Shown piece after piece: positions 1 through 13,047 of a stretch of 64,000 nt of DNA (positions are counted from its first letter, which is position 1; the number at the start of each line of letters is the position of its first letter). Position numbers and translations under genes: made by a program. Source of the DNA: Brugia malayi (taxonomy: Eukaryota; Nematoda; Chromadorea; Rhabditida; Onchocercidae); NCBI RefSeq assembly GCF_000002995.4, contig NW_025062476.1, forward strand, positions 4,335,001 to 4,399,000. The letters run 5' to 3'. The notes beneath the pieces were generated by a model. It had not been told where the DNA came from. It worked only from the letters and a program-made list of their open reading frames with translations, and searched no databases.

Positions 1-423
1 GTAGGAATAACAACCGTAACATCCGGTTCTGTCGAACGGCATTTTCCAACACAACAACCACAACAACAGCAATACCGTTCCGTTATAAAAACTGCTTTAG
101 CATCCGCACCACAACATCAACGACAATATCACGAATCGAACAGATTGGTATTACCATCATTAGCAGGAACAGGAATAACAACACAACGTTATTCCAGTAC
201 CGGAAATATGATGGATACAACTCTGGAATGGTATCCAACTACGGAATACAGCAATGGCATTCCTGAAGAAATTGGAGAAACCTGCGCAGCACGATTAATA
301 AATATGGCGCAACGAGCACAGCAGCAGTTAGATCAGAAACGATTTCACTCTCCGCTTACTACTTCACCAGTTAAGGAAGCTACTGATGCATTGATGTTGC
401 TACAGGAAACAACTTCATTTTAA
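1..423 (+). CDS. 3' end of an unrecognised Gln/Ser/Thr-rich protein
   Basis: An open frame runs from the left edge of the window to a TAA at 421-423, giving at least 140 C-terminal residues. The start and upstream exons lie outside the window. The visible part is low in hydrophobic stretches, with a glutamine-rich run near the start (QQPQQQQ, around residues 19-25) and Ser/Thr-rich segments, so it looks like a disordered tail. A short helix-like segment near the end (CAARLINMAQRAQQQLDQ) could be an amphipathic helix. The codon composition is more GC-rich than the surrounding DNA, which supports real coding sequence. I do not recognise the family and see no catalytic or binding motif. It could begin as an exon further left or continue unbroken from the edge. 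Confidence 0.75.
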   Translation, partial: VGITTVTSGSVERHFPTQQPQQQQYRSVIKTALASAPQHQRQYHESNRLVLPSLAGTGITTQRYSSTGNMMDTTLEWYPTTEYSNGIPEEIGETCAARLINMAQRAQQQLDQKRFHSPLTTSPVKEATDALMLLQETTSF

Positions 424-2410
424 TTAAATCTAATTTAGAATTTGCAAATATATTTCGTTTCTTTTCATTAATTGATAGTTTTGCTAAATTTATTGCTAAT
501 GATCGATTGTTTTTTTTTTTTTTTTCTATTCATTGTAACAATCATTTTTAATCAACAAAACTTCTTAAAGAAAATCAGCAACTTTGATGGAAATATGTAG
601 ATTTTGAATACTTTGGACTTACCTATCTCAATTTCAATTAGATTTAATTGCCAAAAATTATTTGATAACAAAAAAATATCTATGCCTGTTTGCTATAAAT
701 TTTAAAAGTACAGGAATAACAAAGGTTGGGAAATTATTTTGCTGACTTTTTTTATTCCTTGTTTTTTATTTTTTTCTTTTTTTCTCAGCTTAAACAATTA
801 AAATGCTTAAGCTTAAACTCAAAATATAAAATTAAAAATCAAAAAACAAAATAAAACAAATAATGGCCAAATATCGTAAGCCAGACTAGCTTAGACCAGA
901 GGAAGCATTACATGCTAACTTAACTACTCAATCATTCATGAATTGAGATTTTATCTTTTCATTTCAAATTTACTTACACTTAAAATGCGCGTAATTCTCA
1001 CACCGACGTCTTTCTGGTTCTGGAACGATTTGTGTGCTTGTTGTCTCTTCCTTTTCTCTTTTTTTTTTCCCTCTATAATTTAAAATATCGTTCCAGTTTT
1101 TCAACTCTTCCTCTTCTTCCTACTCTTTTTTGACATTCTGCCGATTGCTTTATCTTGAAAATTGAAAACCATGAGAAGTAGAAATGTGATTCTCAAGAAA
1201 TTTAACATTCAAATGTCTGATAGACAGCTCACTTAAGCTTACTTTTGATATGGAACTTAACTATTGTACAGTAAATTATTTGAACATTCTTATCTAAAAG
1301 AAAATTCTTCAAAAATTTAAACTTCATTTTTCTGTTTCTCTCAGTTTTTAATGATTAAAAATTTTTTATAGTTTGTAGTTTCTATTTTGTGTGTGTTGCC
1401 TCATTTTTGTTACTGTGATTTTTATGGTTCTCAATCTTTTCTTTTCTCTGATATTGTAAACAAACAACTGAAAGCTAATGAAATGCAAGTGATATCGCCT
1501 CAAATTGACTTTATTTTTATGCTGCCAAACTAAGTTCTTTCATATCTCAATGCTGTTTGTTGAATATGCAAAATGATTTGTGAATATTATACTAAACGAA
1601 TAAGTTTCTTTTTTGGCACTTGAGAAAATCTTTCAAGAAATTACAGCAGATGCAAAGAATATGCACGACTATACTTCAGCATGCTTCTGCCCAAAATCTT
1701 AAAATATTCATCGAAAATATTCAACATTCATAGCTGAATGTTTCGCTTCGTGCCAGATTTTAGATAATGTCTAAAATATGAGAAATACGTGAGGAATAAC
1801 AAAGATACTAGTGTCTATTTAATCATCAATAATTATAAATACTATGAAAATTATGAATACAGGAAGTTTATAAAGATAAGAAATAAAACTACGATCCTTA
1901 AAAAAGGACTATTAAGATACCAAAATGTAAGAGGATCAAAAAATAAATAAATATATAAATAAAAAACCTTTCCTTGTTTGCTAACAAATTACAAGCTGAA
2001 AAAGTGCATAAATCAAAATCAAAAATAAACCCATCAAATTATCTTCTGTATTGTTCCATCATTTTTTGTGTGAGAGAAATGGGAAGTATCTACGAAGAAA
2101 TAACAAAACAACAAAAGTTGTCGATAATTCTCAATCTCAATTTAAAATGGGAGATACAATGAACTCGGAAAATGGGTTTACGTTTTATGTTAACAAAAAA
2201 GGGTTAACTTAGTGGGTTTACATTAACGAAAAAAAAAAAAAAAAAAACGAGAAAATGACTAGATTTAATAACCAAGTAAAATTAAAAAAAATCAATGAAT
2301 AATAGCAAAAATGGAAAGTAAAACACAATCACATCAGTTAATAGTTCACAACTGAGAATTTAACTCTTCTGCATATAAAACATAATGAGATACTTCATAA
2401 AGTCACCAAA
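424..2410. other. Intergenic AT-rich DNA, convergent 3' ends
   Basis: This 2-kb stretch lies between the plus-strand gene ending at 423 and the minus-strand TOP3B stop at 2411, so it holds two facing 3' ends. It contains poly-T and poly-A runs (about 511-525 and 2230-2247) and no open frame with splice signals that I can support. A short direct repeat of the word GGGTTTAC occurs near 2174 and 2213. The small open frame at 1974-2162 has no coding features and I take it as noise. Confidence 0.6.
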
Positions 2411-5400
2411 TTATCTCCTTGATGTAACTCGACCACGGCTTTTCATTGATATACCTCTACCGCGTTTTTGTCGCATATTAATAGGTTGCCGTTGAATAGG
2501 CTGCTCCGCACTATATGCATGATTAAAATTCACCAAATGTGAAATAGATTTATCACAAAAAACACATCCCCTATACGTGGTTCTCTCCTCTGGCAAAGGT
2601 GACTTATCCTGTAAATGTTACAGTTTTTTCCATAGCTATTGCATAACAGACCATTCATAAAAATAGTTTCTGTTACATAATATGCTTTAATAAAAAAATT
2701 AATTATCCCTTCAAAACAATATAGTTACAATTTTTAGACCAAATCCCTTTAAAAATGGATACAGAATTTCTTTTTCTTTTGACTTCGATTTTTTTTAACA
2801 ACAAACTTCAATTTTTAACAAATTTTAACAAAAAATTCGATTTTTAACAACAAATCTTGACCCCATGTTATGCATAAGATTACCTTGTATTCAGCAAAAA
2901 ACAGTTGTGCACCACAATCTTCACACTGCTTGGTAAGAACCTTAACGCGCAATGCACCTTCGAAGAGACCTACAACAGCAGAACATTTGTTGCAAGAAAT
3001 ACGCCATTTTGGTGCAGATTGTGGATCCAGTACCAAAACTCCATGACCAGCGCCACATCGACGTGGACACTGAACCACTCCCAGCGTTCTAGAAATCAGA
3101 AGGCATAAATTTTTGTGTACAAAAGAATTTTCGATTCATTATTCAACTTTTAGAAGTTTCGATTTTTACATACAACTTAAACCTAGAAGCTGCAGTAAGG
3201 AAATATTATTTGCTGCTTACTAAACATTATGCAGGTGATAGATGGTTGTTCTCAACTTACAGGAACGAATGAGGACACACAGGATTACAACATTCGTGAC
3301 ATCCTGAACCTTTCTTCATTCCCTCAAACGGCGGATTATTATAACAATAAGGACAAAGTACATATGACATCGATAATTTTCCTAAAATACAACGTCTGCT
3401 TTAACTTTTGCTTCGTCATTAATTTCTTTACCCAAAAATTTTTCTCTGTTATTGAGCGTTAATCACTCTTCAAATGTTTGCATTCTTTTAAATTCCTGTA
3501 ATAATAGCCTTAAATAGGCCTTAAAAATGGAATATACATATATGCTAAAATCAATTATTTAACAAAATAATTCAAGTTTTCAAAAAAAAAAAAAATGTTC
3601 ACCTCCGGGACCTTGCCAGTAAATCAAATCAAAATCATCCAAAGGGCACTTGTTTTCACCATGAAGTCTCAGTAATCCATCTTTAGCAGAAGGCAATGAA
3701 TATGTATCCTAAAAGCGTAATAAACAATACCATCTCTTTTATCAAGTCTCGTTAATATAAACCGACATTTTTGCTTAATTACCTGACAATTTGGACAATG
3801 AAGACGCTGTGGTTTGGAAGCGACAAGTTTCATAAAACGTCGACATTTTCCACATCTGCTAAATGGCTTTCCCGAAGCGGCAAGTGAAGTGAATGAATCT
3901 GAACAAACATATAAAAGGATATTTCAACTTACATTCTTCAATTTGGGTTAAGAATGCTAAAGGAAGAACACTGACTCTATTAACTATATTGTATTGTCAA
4001 TTTTAGACTCATTACTGTTTATTTTCTTTTTCATCTTTAAAAGAAACAATATTGTTTTCTTTTTACCTTCAAAAAGAGAGTCCACGAGACTAATATTTTC
4101 TGCAAAATAGATAAATTTAAGGCGGAAATTTTCGAGCACATGATTCTTGACCTACAAATATGCACATAGTAAAAAAATTCAGCAACAAAGCTTTATTAAC
4201 TTTTTTATTCTAAGACTTTAGTCGAAACACTACGACCATCGCTGCTTCTTTACTACATTTTGAGCGGCACATTTCAATCATTAAAATCTATGCTTAGACG
4301 CATTTTTAAATTTCAAGAGTTTTCAAATTCTTTCAAGCAAAACAAATGAACATAATAGTTTTGAAATCAACGAAGTTAATTAATTGAGCTACTTTATGGT
4401 AGAAAGAAATCAAGAATGACATGAAGCATTCAATAAATGGAACCGTGTAAAGGATCCATCAATCATTAAAATTGACATTCAAGAGTCACTAAATCTTGCA
4501 AATTCTCCATGCTACGCACAATTGCTTCAATCTCATAAACTTTTCTTTGGCTGCAAATGATAGCATAAGTTAAACGCTTACAGAGCAGAAATCGGCATAT
4601 CCTTTAGCAATGAGATTTAACTGACTTTCAACTTCGGACCGCATCGTAGGTAATACTAGTTCCGAATCTATTCTCCAATAGCCATGTACAAGTGCAATGC
4701 CTAATTTTGTTGGTTTTAAACGCCTTTTAGATTCAACCTAAGAAATTGTAAGTAAGTTGAAATTTGAACTTAAAGAAATATGAAAATTATCTAGTATATT
4801 TGATAAATGTATTTGATAAAACTAACAGTAACATAATTCCGCTGACAAATATTACTAATGTGGACAGGGATAGATGCATCCGTCCCAATACCATGCTTTT
4901 CCATTAACGAGATCAATTCTGATTCAGTGAGGTAATCCGGTGGAGTTGTTGCATACTCACATATTTTTGCATCTCTTAAATCACCCATTTTCAAAGAACG
5001 ATAATTGGAAATAAAAATTGAATTCTAACTGTACTATAATATTAAACAACATTCTTTTTTTTTCATACAATGTGAAAAATCAACTTCTCTATTGTGACTT
5101 TTGTTATCATAAAAGTGAGATAGAAAGTTCAACTACACCATTAATAAATACATAATATCAAAACTTGAATAAATACTATCAAAATCGAAACTTACTTTAA
5201 ATTGAGCTTTGAGCCTTTAACTATATTATAATTCTGTGTATCTTCCTCAATTTTCTGCCATACCATAATTTCTGTGTAACCCAAATTGATAACACACTTG
5301 CTTTTTGCAATAAATATTTCGTTCGCGATATTGATTCTTGAAAAAATATATCGTTTATGAATATTAAGAAATAGCAGAGCAATAAAAAATTAAGAAGTAA

Positions 5401-8400
5401 TAAACGAAAGAAGATATAAATATCAAATTAAATCTTACTTTATACTCTTGACAAGATATATGCACGGCTGCATGAGTGTGGCAATGAAATGCTGTGTAAC
5501 ATAGTCATATATTTTTAAAGCATCTAAAAAAATCTAGTAATTTACGAAGAAATTTTTATATGCGTTATTTATCAGTTCGACAATGTCTTAACTTCTCACC
5601 AATATTACTGGATCTACAAACTGCCTGCAGAGATTAGCAGATCCTATAATTTAAAAAATTAAGAATTAACCTCCGGTGAGTGAACCATCATTGCCGCGCA
5701 AAGGTGATATCGGCGGATGATCACCTTTATCTTCACCATTACGAGGCTTTGTTATTCCTTCTGATAACAACTAAATTTAAAAAATAACATTGTAAAACTT
5801 TTAAATAAATATACCAAAAATTTCTTTTATATAGTCAACTATATAACAACTGATCAAAGTCAAATAACCTTTTTTACAATATCCTTCCAGCGGCTATCAT
5901 TCTGCTGGTGTCGCAAAGCTTCAGAAAAATCAAAATTTGAAGGATATGCTGTAGTTTCCGTTCGTGGATAACTTATGAAACCCTGAAAAGCAAAAAATAA
6001 GCTACAATGAGCACTACAATATTGTATGAAAATGATATAATGTTTTTTGGTCTTAACCATAATTTATTTACTCGCTAATTAGAATATGGAAAGAATCAAC
6101 TCCATTTTCTAAAACAGCTTTTAAATTCTTTTTATCATTTAAAAGAAACTTTCAAAAAAGTTATTGGAAAATAGAAATAATGTACCCTAGTGTAAAGATA
6201 TTCTGCAGTACTCATAGTTTGCGTTGGACTAAGACCTAGGCCACTGCTAGCGACCTTTAGTAACTCAACGGTATTGAGAGCTTGTGGACGCTCTTTCCGC
6301 AACTCCGAACTGATCACATCAACAACAACACCTTGATTCTGCTTCTGAAAATCCAAGCAAACCACAATATGAAAGATGGTAAAATCTTCCAATAAAATTA
6401 ACAGTAAAATTATATACCACATAAAAAATAACATTCGAAGAAATAAAAATAAACAAACTTTAATTCGATCAAAAAACAGCTGACAAACATCTTTATCAAA
6501 TATACGACCTCTGACATGAGTTGGTTTTAATGTATCACCCGCCGAAGTTTCGAAGATTGCCTAAACTTTTCTACATATCAAAAATATGTTAACCATCTGC
6601 AATACAATCTTTAAAAGGTACTAACACCTAAAAAATCCCAAAAAATCAAAACTAAAATAATACTACCTCTAAAAACATCAATCCGCCTATTCTCAAAACA
6701 AATAAAAACAAAAAAATTTAGAAAAATGAACCACTAATATCCAGTACGGCTCTGGCTTAAACTGTGTAATCAAATCATGACGAGTCACACAGAATCCCAG
6801 TGTTGGTGTCTGGCATGGACCAAAAGATATGGTTGTGCTATCAAGATTACCATATTTGCCCTGAAACATGTAAAAAATTGTTAAGCAAACTGCCAGTCCA
6901 TGTAACTATATTAAATTTTAAGTATACCACTAAAAAAACTTAACTTAAGAAATACAGAAATTAAAATATTGCTAACGACAATCAGTAAATGATTAAAAAA
7001 TAAAAAAAATAAAAACTGGAATATTGTGCAAAAATTACTTGAAAATATCGTGTTTGGAAGCGTGTGAAGGCACAACCAATTCTCAGATCTAATTCTTGAC
7101 GCGCATCAACGGACAAGCTTTCATTGATATTAGGACGACCAAGATTCCGCATTGCCGACTTAATATCTTTCGCAGTGATGGCTGAGAAATGTGCCCTAAA
7201 AATAGTTTCCTTCAGTTTACATAAGATTTTAAAAATTTTTGGAAACGGTTTATAAACAAAGATCACAAAAAAGGAGTTTTCCATTTTAAGAAAATTAAAA
7301 AATATACCGATAAACATTTCCCATAATATCTCCTGTTTTTGACTTTTTAATTGAATTTCTGACTGCTTCAATTACCTGTCAATTTTAAAAATAGCAAAAT
7401 TTTGCATTATTTTACTTCAAAAGGTAACGAAAAAATAAATAATGTGTAATATTTATTAATGAATCCAATCAGGCCCGAAAAAAAATTTTTTTTAGTTCAA
7501 AAGCAGTGATATCCTTATATAAAAACTAAGATTGGCAAGATACCCCTTATCTGACCGAGCAGTTTGAACTTAGAGAATACGAATATGCTATAAGACTATT
7601 TTAGTCGGAAAAAATTTAAATACTATAAAGATAAACAAATACTTAATTCCGAAAAATAATGAAAAAGAAATCAACTTCAAAGCAAATATTTTCGCCCTCT
7701 TTATCGCAATCCAACCACAAGACCAAGAAATCACAACCTTTTGCTTCCGAAGCGAGATACTATAATTTTGTTAAAAGGTAAAGAACATCAAAAGCTTGCT
7801 TCGTGTTAAAGAGAATTACTAATTCCAAAAACTCTCATTTTTTTTTTCTTGCTCATTAAAGAAAGCATCTTTAAGAAGCGATGCAAAACTAACTTTGATA
7901 AATAAATTTCTAAATTTCCTCCTCCTCATATCTTCTCCTATCGTTTTCTCTTCCCTCTACTTAAACAGAGATCAATATTATTAGTAATTCTTGCATAATA
8001 TTTCAAGAGACATCGACAACTGCAAACACGCAAATATATTTAAATAAGTTACCTCATTCATTCGCATTTTTGGATTTGCTTCCTTTTTCGCAGTTGATGA
8101 TGAAAACAACATAACTGGATCAACTTTTTCCCAATTATTCATTTTTGGTGGGAAATCCAGAGACATAATGTGACCACAAGTACTTGTTACCTGAAATCCA
8201 GTTTTAATATGCACTCCCTACTTTAAATTCAGTTACAGAAAGAAATGGAATCAGTGTCTTATGATTAATAGCATAAAATAACATCTGCCACATGAATAAT
8301 AATCGATAATGATTAAAAATATTATATCATTACATATATCAGTAATCCTTATTCCTAACTAATACTTTTTATAATTTTTACCTTGAATATAGCTGACTGT

Positions 8401-8713
8401 CCTTGGAACTGTCCACAGTATTCAGAAACCGAGCAAACATTGTTCCAACCTTCAAAAATACAATATTTTGAATAAAGAAAAAAAAATAGAAACAATAGCA
8501 ATGAACGAAAAAGACACACAAATTTCATATTTCTTTTAAAATAGGTCTAAAACGAAAGAAGAGAACTCGTATAAGAAAAGAAGTGGCAAAAAAAGCAAAA
8601 TAAATATGACTTTAACCTTTCCTTTTCTCAACTTTCCCATCGGCAAGGATTTTTGCAATGGATTCTGCAAGCATCGGTTTTTCGGCCACCATCATCACCG
8701 TCAGCGGAGCCAT
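2411..8713 (-). CDS. TOP3B: DNA/RNA topoisomerase 3-beta, complete, 21 coding exons
   Basis: Type IA topoisomerase that passes single strands through a transient 5'-phosphotyrosine break; in animals it acts on DNA and mRNA with TDRD3. Exons, in transcript order: 8713-8617, 8449-8382, 8190-8053, 7759-7676, 7375-7308, 7195-7039, 6860-6732, 6560-6459, 6344-6186, 5982-5869, 5770-5671, 5523-5439, 5336-5196, 4974-4827, 4737-4582, 4151-4067, 3898-3783, 3708-3603, 3381-3261, 3088-2884, 2608-2411. All phases close, giving 858 aa, close to the human length of about 862. The Toprim domain shows MVAEKP (Glu11) and LDCDKEGE (Asp118, Asp120, Glu122). The catalytic tyrosine is Tyr339 in [10 protein letters not shown]. 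Four C-terminal Cys-pair zinc motifs follow, then a short Arg/Gly-rich tail. The start is the first Met before the Toprim strand. All key residues are present. PUS10 lies 650 bp upstream on the same strand. Confidence 0.97.
5600..5643 (-). other. Candidate frame-shifting cassette exon in a TOP3B intron
   Basis: A 44-nt segment between TOP3B exons 11 and 12 has a good nematode-like acceptor (AAATTATAG before 5643) and a good donor (GTGAGA after 5600). Homology says exon 11 joins exon 12 directly, since the join gives GDALKIYDY like the human GDAWRLYEY. Including this segment would shift the frame so that exon 12 reads ATG CTT TAA and stops at its third codon. It is either a chance pair of sites or a poison exon; transcripts are needed to decide. 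Confidence 0.35.
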
Positions 8714-9365
8714 ATCCACTTCTCTCTTTTTCCTCCTCCCTCAGTCACCTTACCTGCATATATTTAGTATTATTCCGCTTTTGAAATTAGTGCTATTCCA
8801 CTTTTGATGAACTGTTCAAGAACAGTGCAACAAAGCCTCCCAACATTTCAATCCACGGATTCACCTTGAAATCTTCACAACAAATAGTCAGTCATGCGTT
8901 TGCACTATATTATAATGAAGCATAAAGACTCTACTCTCGCCGCTGGTAAAAATAAAATTCATGACCTGAAAATATAATAAAATGCTTCAGCGATTGAGCG
9001 CTTTGTGTGCCAAACATTCCAGATAACAAGAATTTATTAATACAAGAAATAATTAGAACTGCAAATTGTTTTTTCGGAATAAGTGTATGATAAATCAATT
9101 GAAAAAAAAAAAAAAACATTCCTGAACGCTGTTTTACATCGATGATAACACTGTTTCAAACCCATATTTTATAACGGTAATGGCCTGATAATTACAATAC
9201 CATCTATGGACAGAACAGACAAGTACATTCAGTCAACCAGTATAGCAAAACAAAAAAAAAAAAGAAAAAGATTTCTAAAAACTAGAACATATAAGTACTC
9301 AATAGTAAATATACGAATAATTAATTATATGAAGAGGTAAATAACAGTGTGAGGAGATACCTCCC
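8714..9365. other. Spacer between PUS10 stop and TOP3B start
   Basis: About 650 bp upstream of TOP3B and downstream of PUS10, both on the minus strand. It would hold the PUS10 3' end and the TOP3B promoter or leader. A purine-rich leader (GGAGGAGGAAAAAGAGAGAAG on the minus strand) directly precedes the TOP3B ATG. I see no convincing spliced-leader acceptor close to the start and no extra gene. Confidence 0.5.
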
Positions 9366-10290
9366 TCACTTCGGTGGCCATTCCATATCAACGCCTTCAA
9401 CATCCAGTTCAAGTATGTCAACTTCACCGCATTCTACTCCTAATAAATCTGCTAATGATGGCCGAGTTCGACCAAAATCACCGTGCACAAATTCTTTTAC
9501 ATAAGTCCCCGCCTGTGTCTCCATTCTAAAATAGTGAAATCACTGTTTGAAACTTCTTTAAGGGCTTTCAGGAATCTTTTCATCATAATAATGAACTTTT
9601 GTCCATTTGCAGAACCTATTATTATGACAGCTACAGCAATTTCATTACAAAAAGTTTGGCATAATAAAACATATAATTCTAGTAAATCAAAAACAAAAAT
9701 CCAATTCCGAAAATCTGCTACTTTCAATCAACACAACGTCCCAGACGGCTAGAACTGTGGTAGTGTTTTCCGTTAAAGCAACAAAAAACTAGAACTACAC
9801 CTTACATAAAATTACGTAAAAGAGTTTCCGCCTATCCGGAATTAAAAATGGAAATTATCCATTTTCAAAGAAGTATACCATTACTAACTGTGGTTACAGT
9901 AGATAAAGCTGCATTTCAATTTTTCAAAAGTGGGCATTTCAACTATTGCACAGCATACAATTTGGATTAAATAAAGTAAGCATATTCCACTTACCTGATT
10001 AGGAAGTGATAATCATCCAATTTCAGTGCTGCTATGAAAAATATCATTCTTCGTCTTTCGAGCAAAGGACGACGTTTCAACACCCGCACAGGGGTTTTTT
10101 GAATCACTTCAATGGGTGCTTTATGATGAAGTTTTTTCAGTGCGAGATCATCAAGCTTCCTTGTACTGCAACAGTAACCGGTGTATAATTTTCGCCTTTC
10201 TAAAACAAAAGAGTTCTAAGTGGTCATGGAAATTTATAATTCAAGTCGAAAGTCTGTAATGTATATATATATTCCAAATCTATCTATCTA

Positions 10291-10341
<51 letters not shown>

Positions 10342-12473
10342 CAAATCTAATTTCTTTAAACACTACTAGCACATAAAAACTGATAAAATAGCTTACCATC
10401 TTGGCCATTTTTTATTAGAGATGCTTGGTCTGAAGTGATTTGTTTCAAACCGGGAAGAACTTTAACATCAAGATTTTTATTGATACTATCCTCTAAACGT
10501 TTCAATGTAGTCTTCAGGTTATTCCTTTGGAACGGAAAAATTCTCTTGGGATTGATTAACTGAAAAGAATCGATATCATATTCAATTTACGATATTAGTT
10601 TATATACATTCAGAATTTTTGAAAGAAAAAAAAATTTTTTTACTTCCAATACAAATGGCCTTCCGTTACCAAGCATTCGCACATCAATATCTTCCCGCCC
10701 TGAAGCTATAAAACGTGCAACATCACATCCAGTTTCTGTGACAAATGGCGCTCCAACTTTTTCCGATACCTTAAAAAAACTTTGAATTTCATATGCAAAC
10801 TTTCAAAATTATCAGATTCTCTCTAATATTTTATGTAAACTTACTGAATGTCCAATAATTTTCTTCATATCAGTTGAAGCAGACCATGGGCTTTGAGACA
10901 TGTTTCTAGAAAATTTGCAATATCGTCCAGCTATGAACAATGGACTACGTTCAAATGAAATTGTATAATGACATGATGTCGACGGTGAAGCCATCTTGTA
11001 ACTCCTATAATCTATTTTTTTTTTTAAATCACCAAATAAACAGTACAGAGCAAAACTAAAGTAGAGATCTTTTTGAGAAAAAAATAAAGAGATATGAGTT
11101 ACATAACATTGTAGACCAGGTATAAAATGCTAGGGAAGTTCTATATAATTCTCGCATTTAAATGCATATATCTTAGCTTAGATTAATACAATTTTTTCTA
11201 GGATCTAGACGAATCATGAATACTATCACATACAATAATAATAGGATGAACGAGGTGTATTATTCTTTATTAAGTTATAAAAAACTTGCTTCAGATAGCA
11301 TCAAGTTATTTTCATGATTGCTCTGAATTAACAAAATAAATGTCCGAAAGTTATGAACTGGACTCAAAATTTTCTTCACAACTCCCCAAAAACTTTTTTT
11401 AAAAATCCACATCGAATAAGCCCTACATAATTGCTTAGAAAAAACATAAACAGCTAAAACTATACAATGCATATTCTCGATTTAGTTTGTGTATCAGGCC
11501 TGCAATTCGTACTTTTGTATACATTGATAAGAGCGTATCATCCATATTGGCAAATCTCAGTCTTTTCCGTGATATTTGGAAATCATCAGGGAATTCCTTT
11601 ACCAAATAATCAACATCGCTTTTGTTAAATTCATCATTCATAAATGTAAGAGTAAGAATTAAATCCGAATTCAGTGATGGTGACAAACCGGTAGCCTGCA
11701 ATAAGAAAAACATATAAAAATGTACATAATAGAGTAGTAGAATAATGGATTTTAGAATAAATTCTACATATTAAATATGATTCACAGATATTGAAAAAAT
11801 TAAGTATATATCTTGAATAAAAGAATGCAAATAACAAAGACATATTAAAAGCGAATAAAAAGCAAATTCCACGAACACCACGAATTCTTTCCAAATAGGC
11901 ATTGACAATTCGTAACTTGAAAGGAACCATAGAAAGAGTGCCATTTGATGAAGAATCCCGATGGACAAGTTCATATAATGATTCGCGAAGAATCGCTGTA
12001 ACAGGCATATTGATTGCAAGTAGGAATGATTTCGAATCATAGCCACTGCTCTCATATATTTTCTTTGCCTGAAAGAAACACAACAAGCATTTCAAAAACA
12101 TTTAATTAGCAGCCAAAGAAGCTTTCATATCTATTAAGCAGCTTTTCGAAAATTTCAAAAAAATAAAGTGGAAAATCTGCTGTAATAATCAAACAAATTT
12201 GTCCAACTTTATAATTTGATTTAAATTAGATTTTAATTCATAATTAAGTCTGAAGATTTACAAATCAATGCGCAAATGCTTTGTAATACTTGAAGGAAAA
12301 GAAAGCTTTACCTCGGCTACCACTTCGTCAGCAAACTTTTCATCCAGTACACCAAAACAAAGAGCGCAATTGAACGGTTTCTCCACATTACCACTTTCTT
12401 CCGGTCCTCTCAACTGTCGAGTACAGAGAGTGCAAAGAGGAATACGATCATCTGAACTGGCATCACATCCCAT
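9366..12473 (-). CDS. PUS10: tRNA pseudouridine synthase Pus10, complete, 8 coding exons
   Basis: Archaeal/eukaryotic pseudouridine synthase that isomerises uridine in the T-loop (positions 54/55) of tRNA; the animal protein also takes part in microRNA processing. Exons in transcript order: 12473-12312, 12068-11877, 11695-11466, 11004-10845, 10769-10644, 10559-10397, 10199-9995, 9525-9366; 465 aa against about 529 in human, with a shorter N-terminal half. The N-terminus carries a zinc site of two Cys pairs (Cys14/17 and Cys36/39). The RNA-binding region follows, then the catalytic motif SGREDIDVRMLGNGRPF, in which the second Asp (Asp277) aligns with human Asp344. The C-terminus (GTYVKEFVHGDFGRT) closes the catalytic fold. 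The donor of exon 2 (GGT before GTTCGT) is the least certain boundary; the other joins are supported by phase and homology. Confidence 0.95.
10262..10340. repeat. TA/CTAT microsatellite flanked by a direct repeat
   Basis: A run of TA dinucleotides interrupted by four CTAT units lies in the PUS10 intron between exons 6 and 7. The word ATTCCAAATCTA occurs at both ends (about 10270 and 10338), so the block looks like a local duplication later filled by TA expansion. Confidence 0.85.
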
Positions 12474-13047
12474 CCTTGTAATCAGTGTCAGTGGTTAGTG
12501 GTCAGTGGCGAGTACTGAATGAATGAATGCACTCCTAACCTACAGATTGTCAGTCACAACCGTCTGCAATAATCTCCATTTCATTCAGAACATGAAATTC
12601 TATTGGCAACGATAAGAAAACGGTTATAAAAGATAATATTGTACTTAGTGATGATGGAGAATGAACAGGTAAGGGAGACTGGATGGAGATGAACAGGTAA
12701 GGAAGATTGTGTGTGCACAAGAAAAAAAGAATAAGTACGAAAAATTGAAAATCTAACGAACACAATGATTGAAATAAAGGTGATGTAAACGATTGCAGGT
12801 ATGCACTGCAATCATAGGAAATAAATTTTTTTTATTTCCAAGCAAACTACATCTCTTAGCTTTCACTAATTTTATGTCTATCTGAGATTAGCATTGTATG
12901 GTGTAATAAACAATTGAAATTAGCATAATTAAGCGGACATATAAAGAGATAGCAATGTCACTTTTGTAGATTTTGTATTAATGTGGTGATCGGTCATTTG
13001 ACTGTAGTATATTTATTTTATGGTTTGCTGAGAAAGGAGAGGTACGG
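12474..13047. promoter_or_regulatory. Divergent promoter region between PUS10 and a plus-strand gene
   Basis: The starts of PUS10 (minus) and the small two-module gene (plus) face away from each other across 574 bp, so both promoters must lie here. It contains a roughly 28-bp imperfect direct repeat around 12653-12710 that shares the word ATGAACAGGTAAGG, and short TCAGTGG repeats near 12484-12508. No TATA box or known motif could be assigned. Small open frames in this stretch have no support. Confidence 0.45.

Noticed and set aside
12550..12811. Two minus-strand frames upstream of PUS10
   Set aside because: They lie in the divergent promoter region and are hydrophobic translations of AT-rich DNA without start context or homology.
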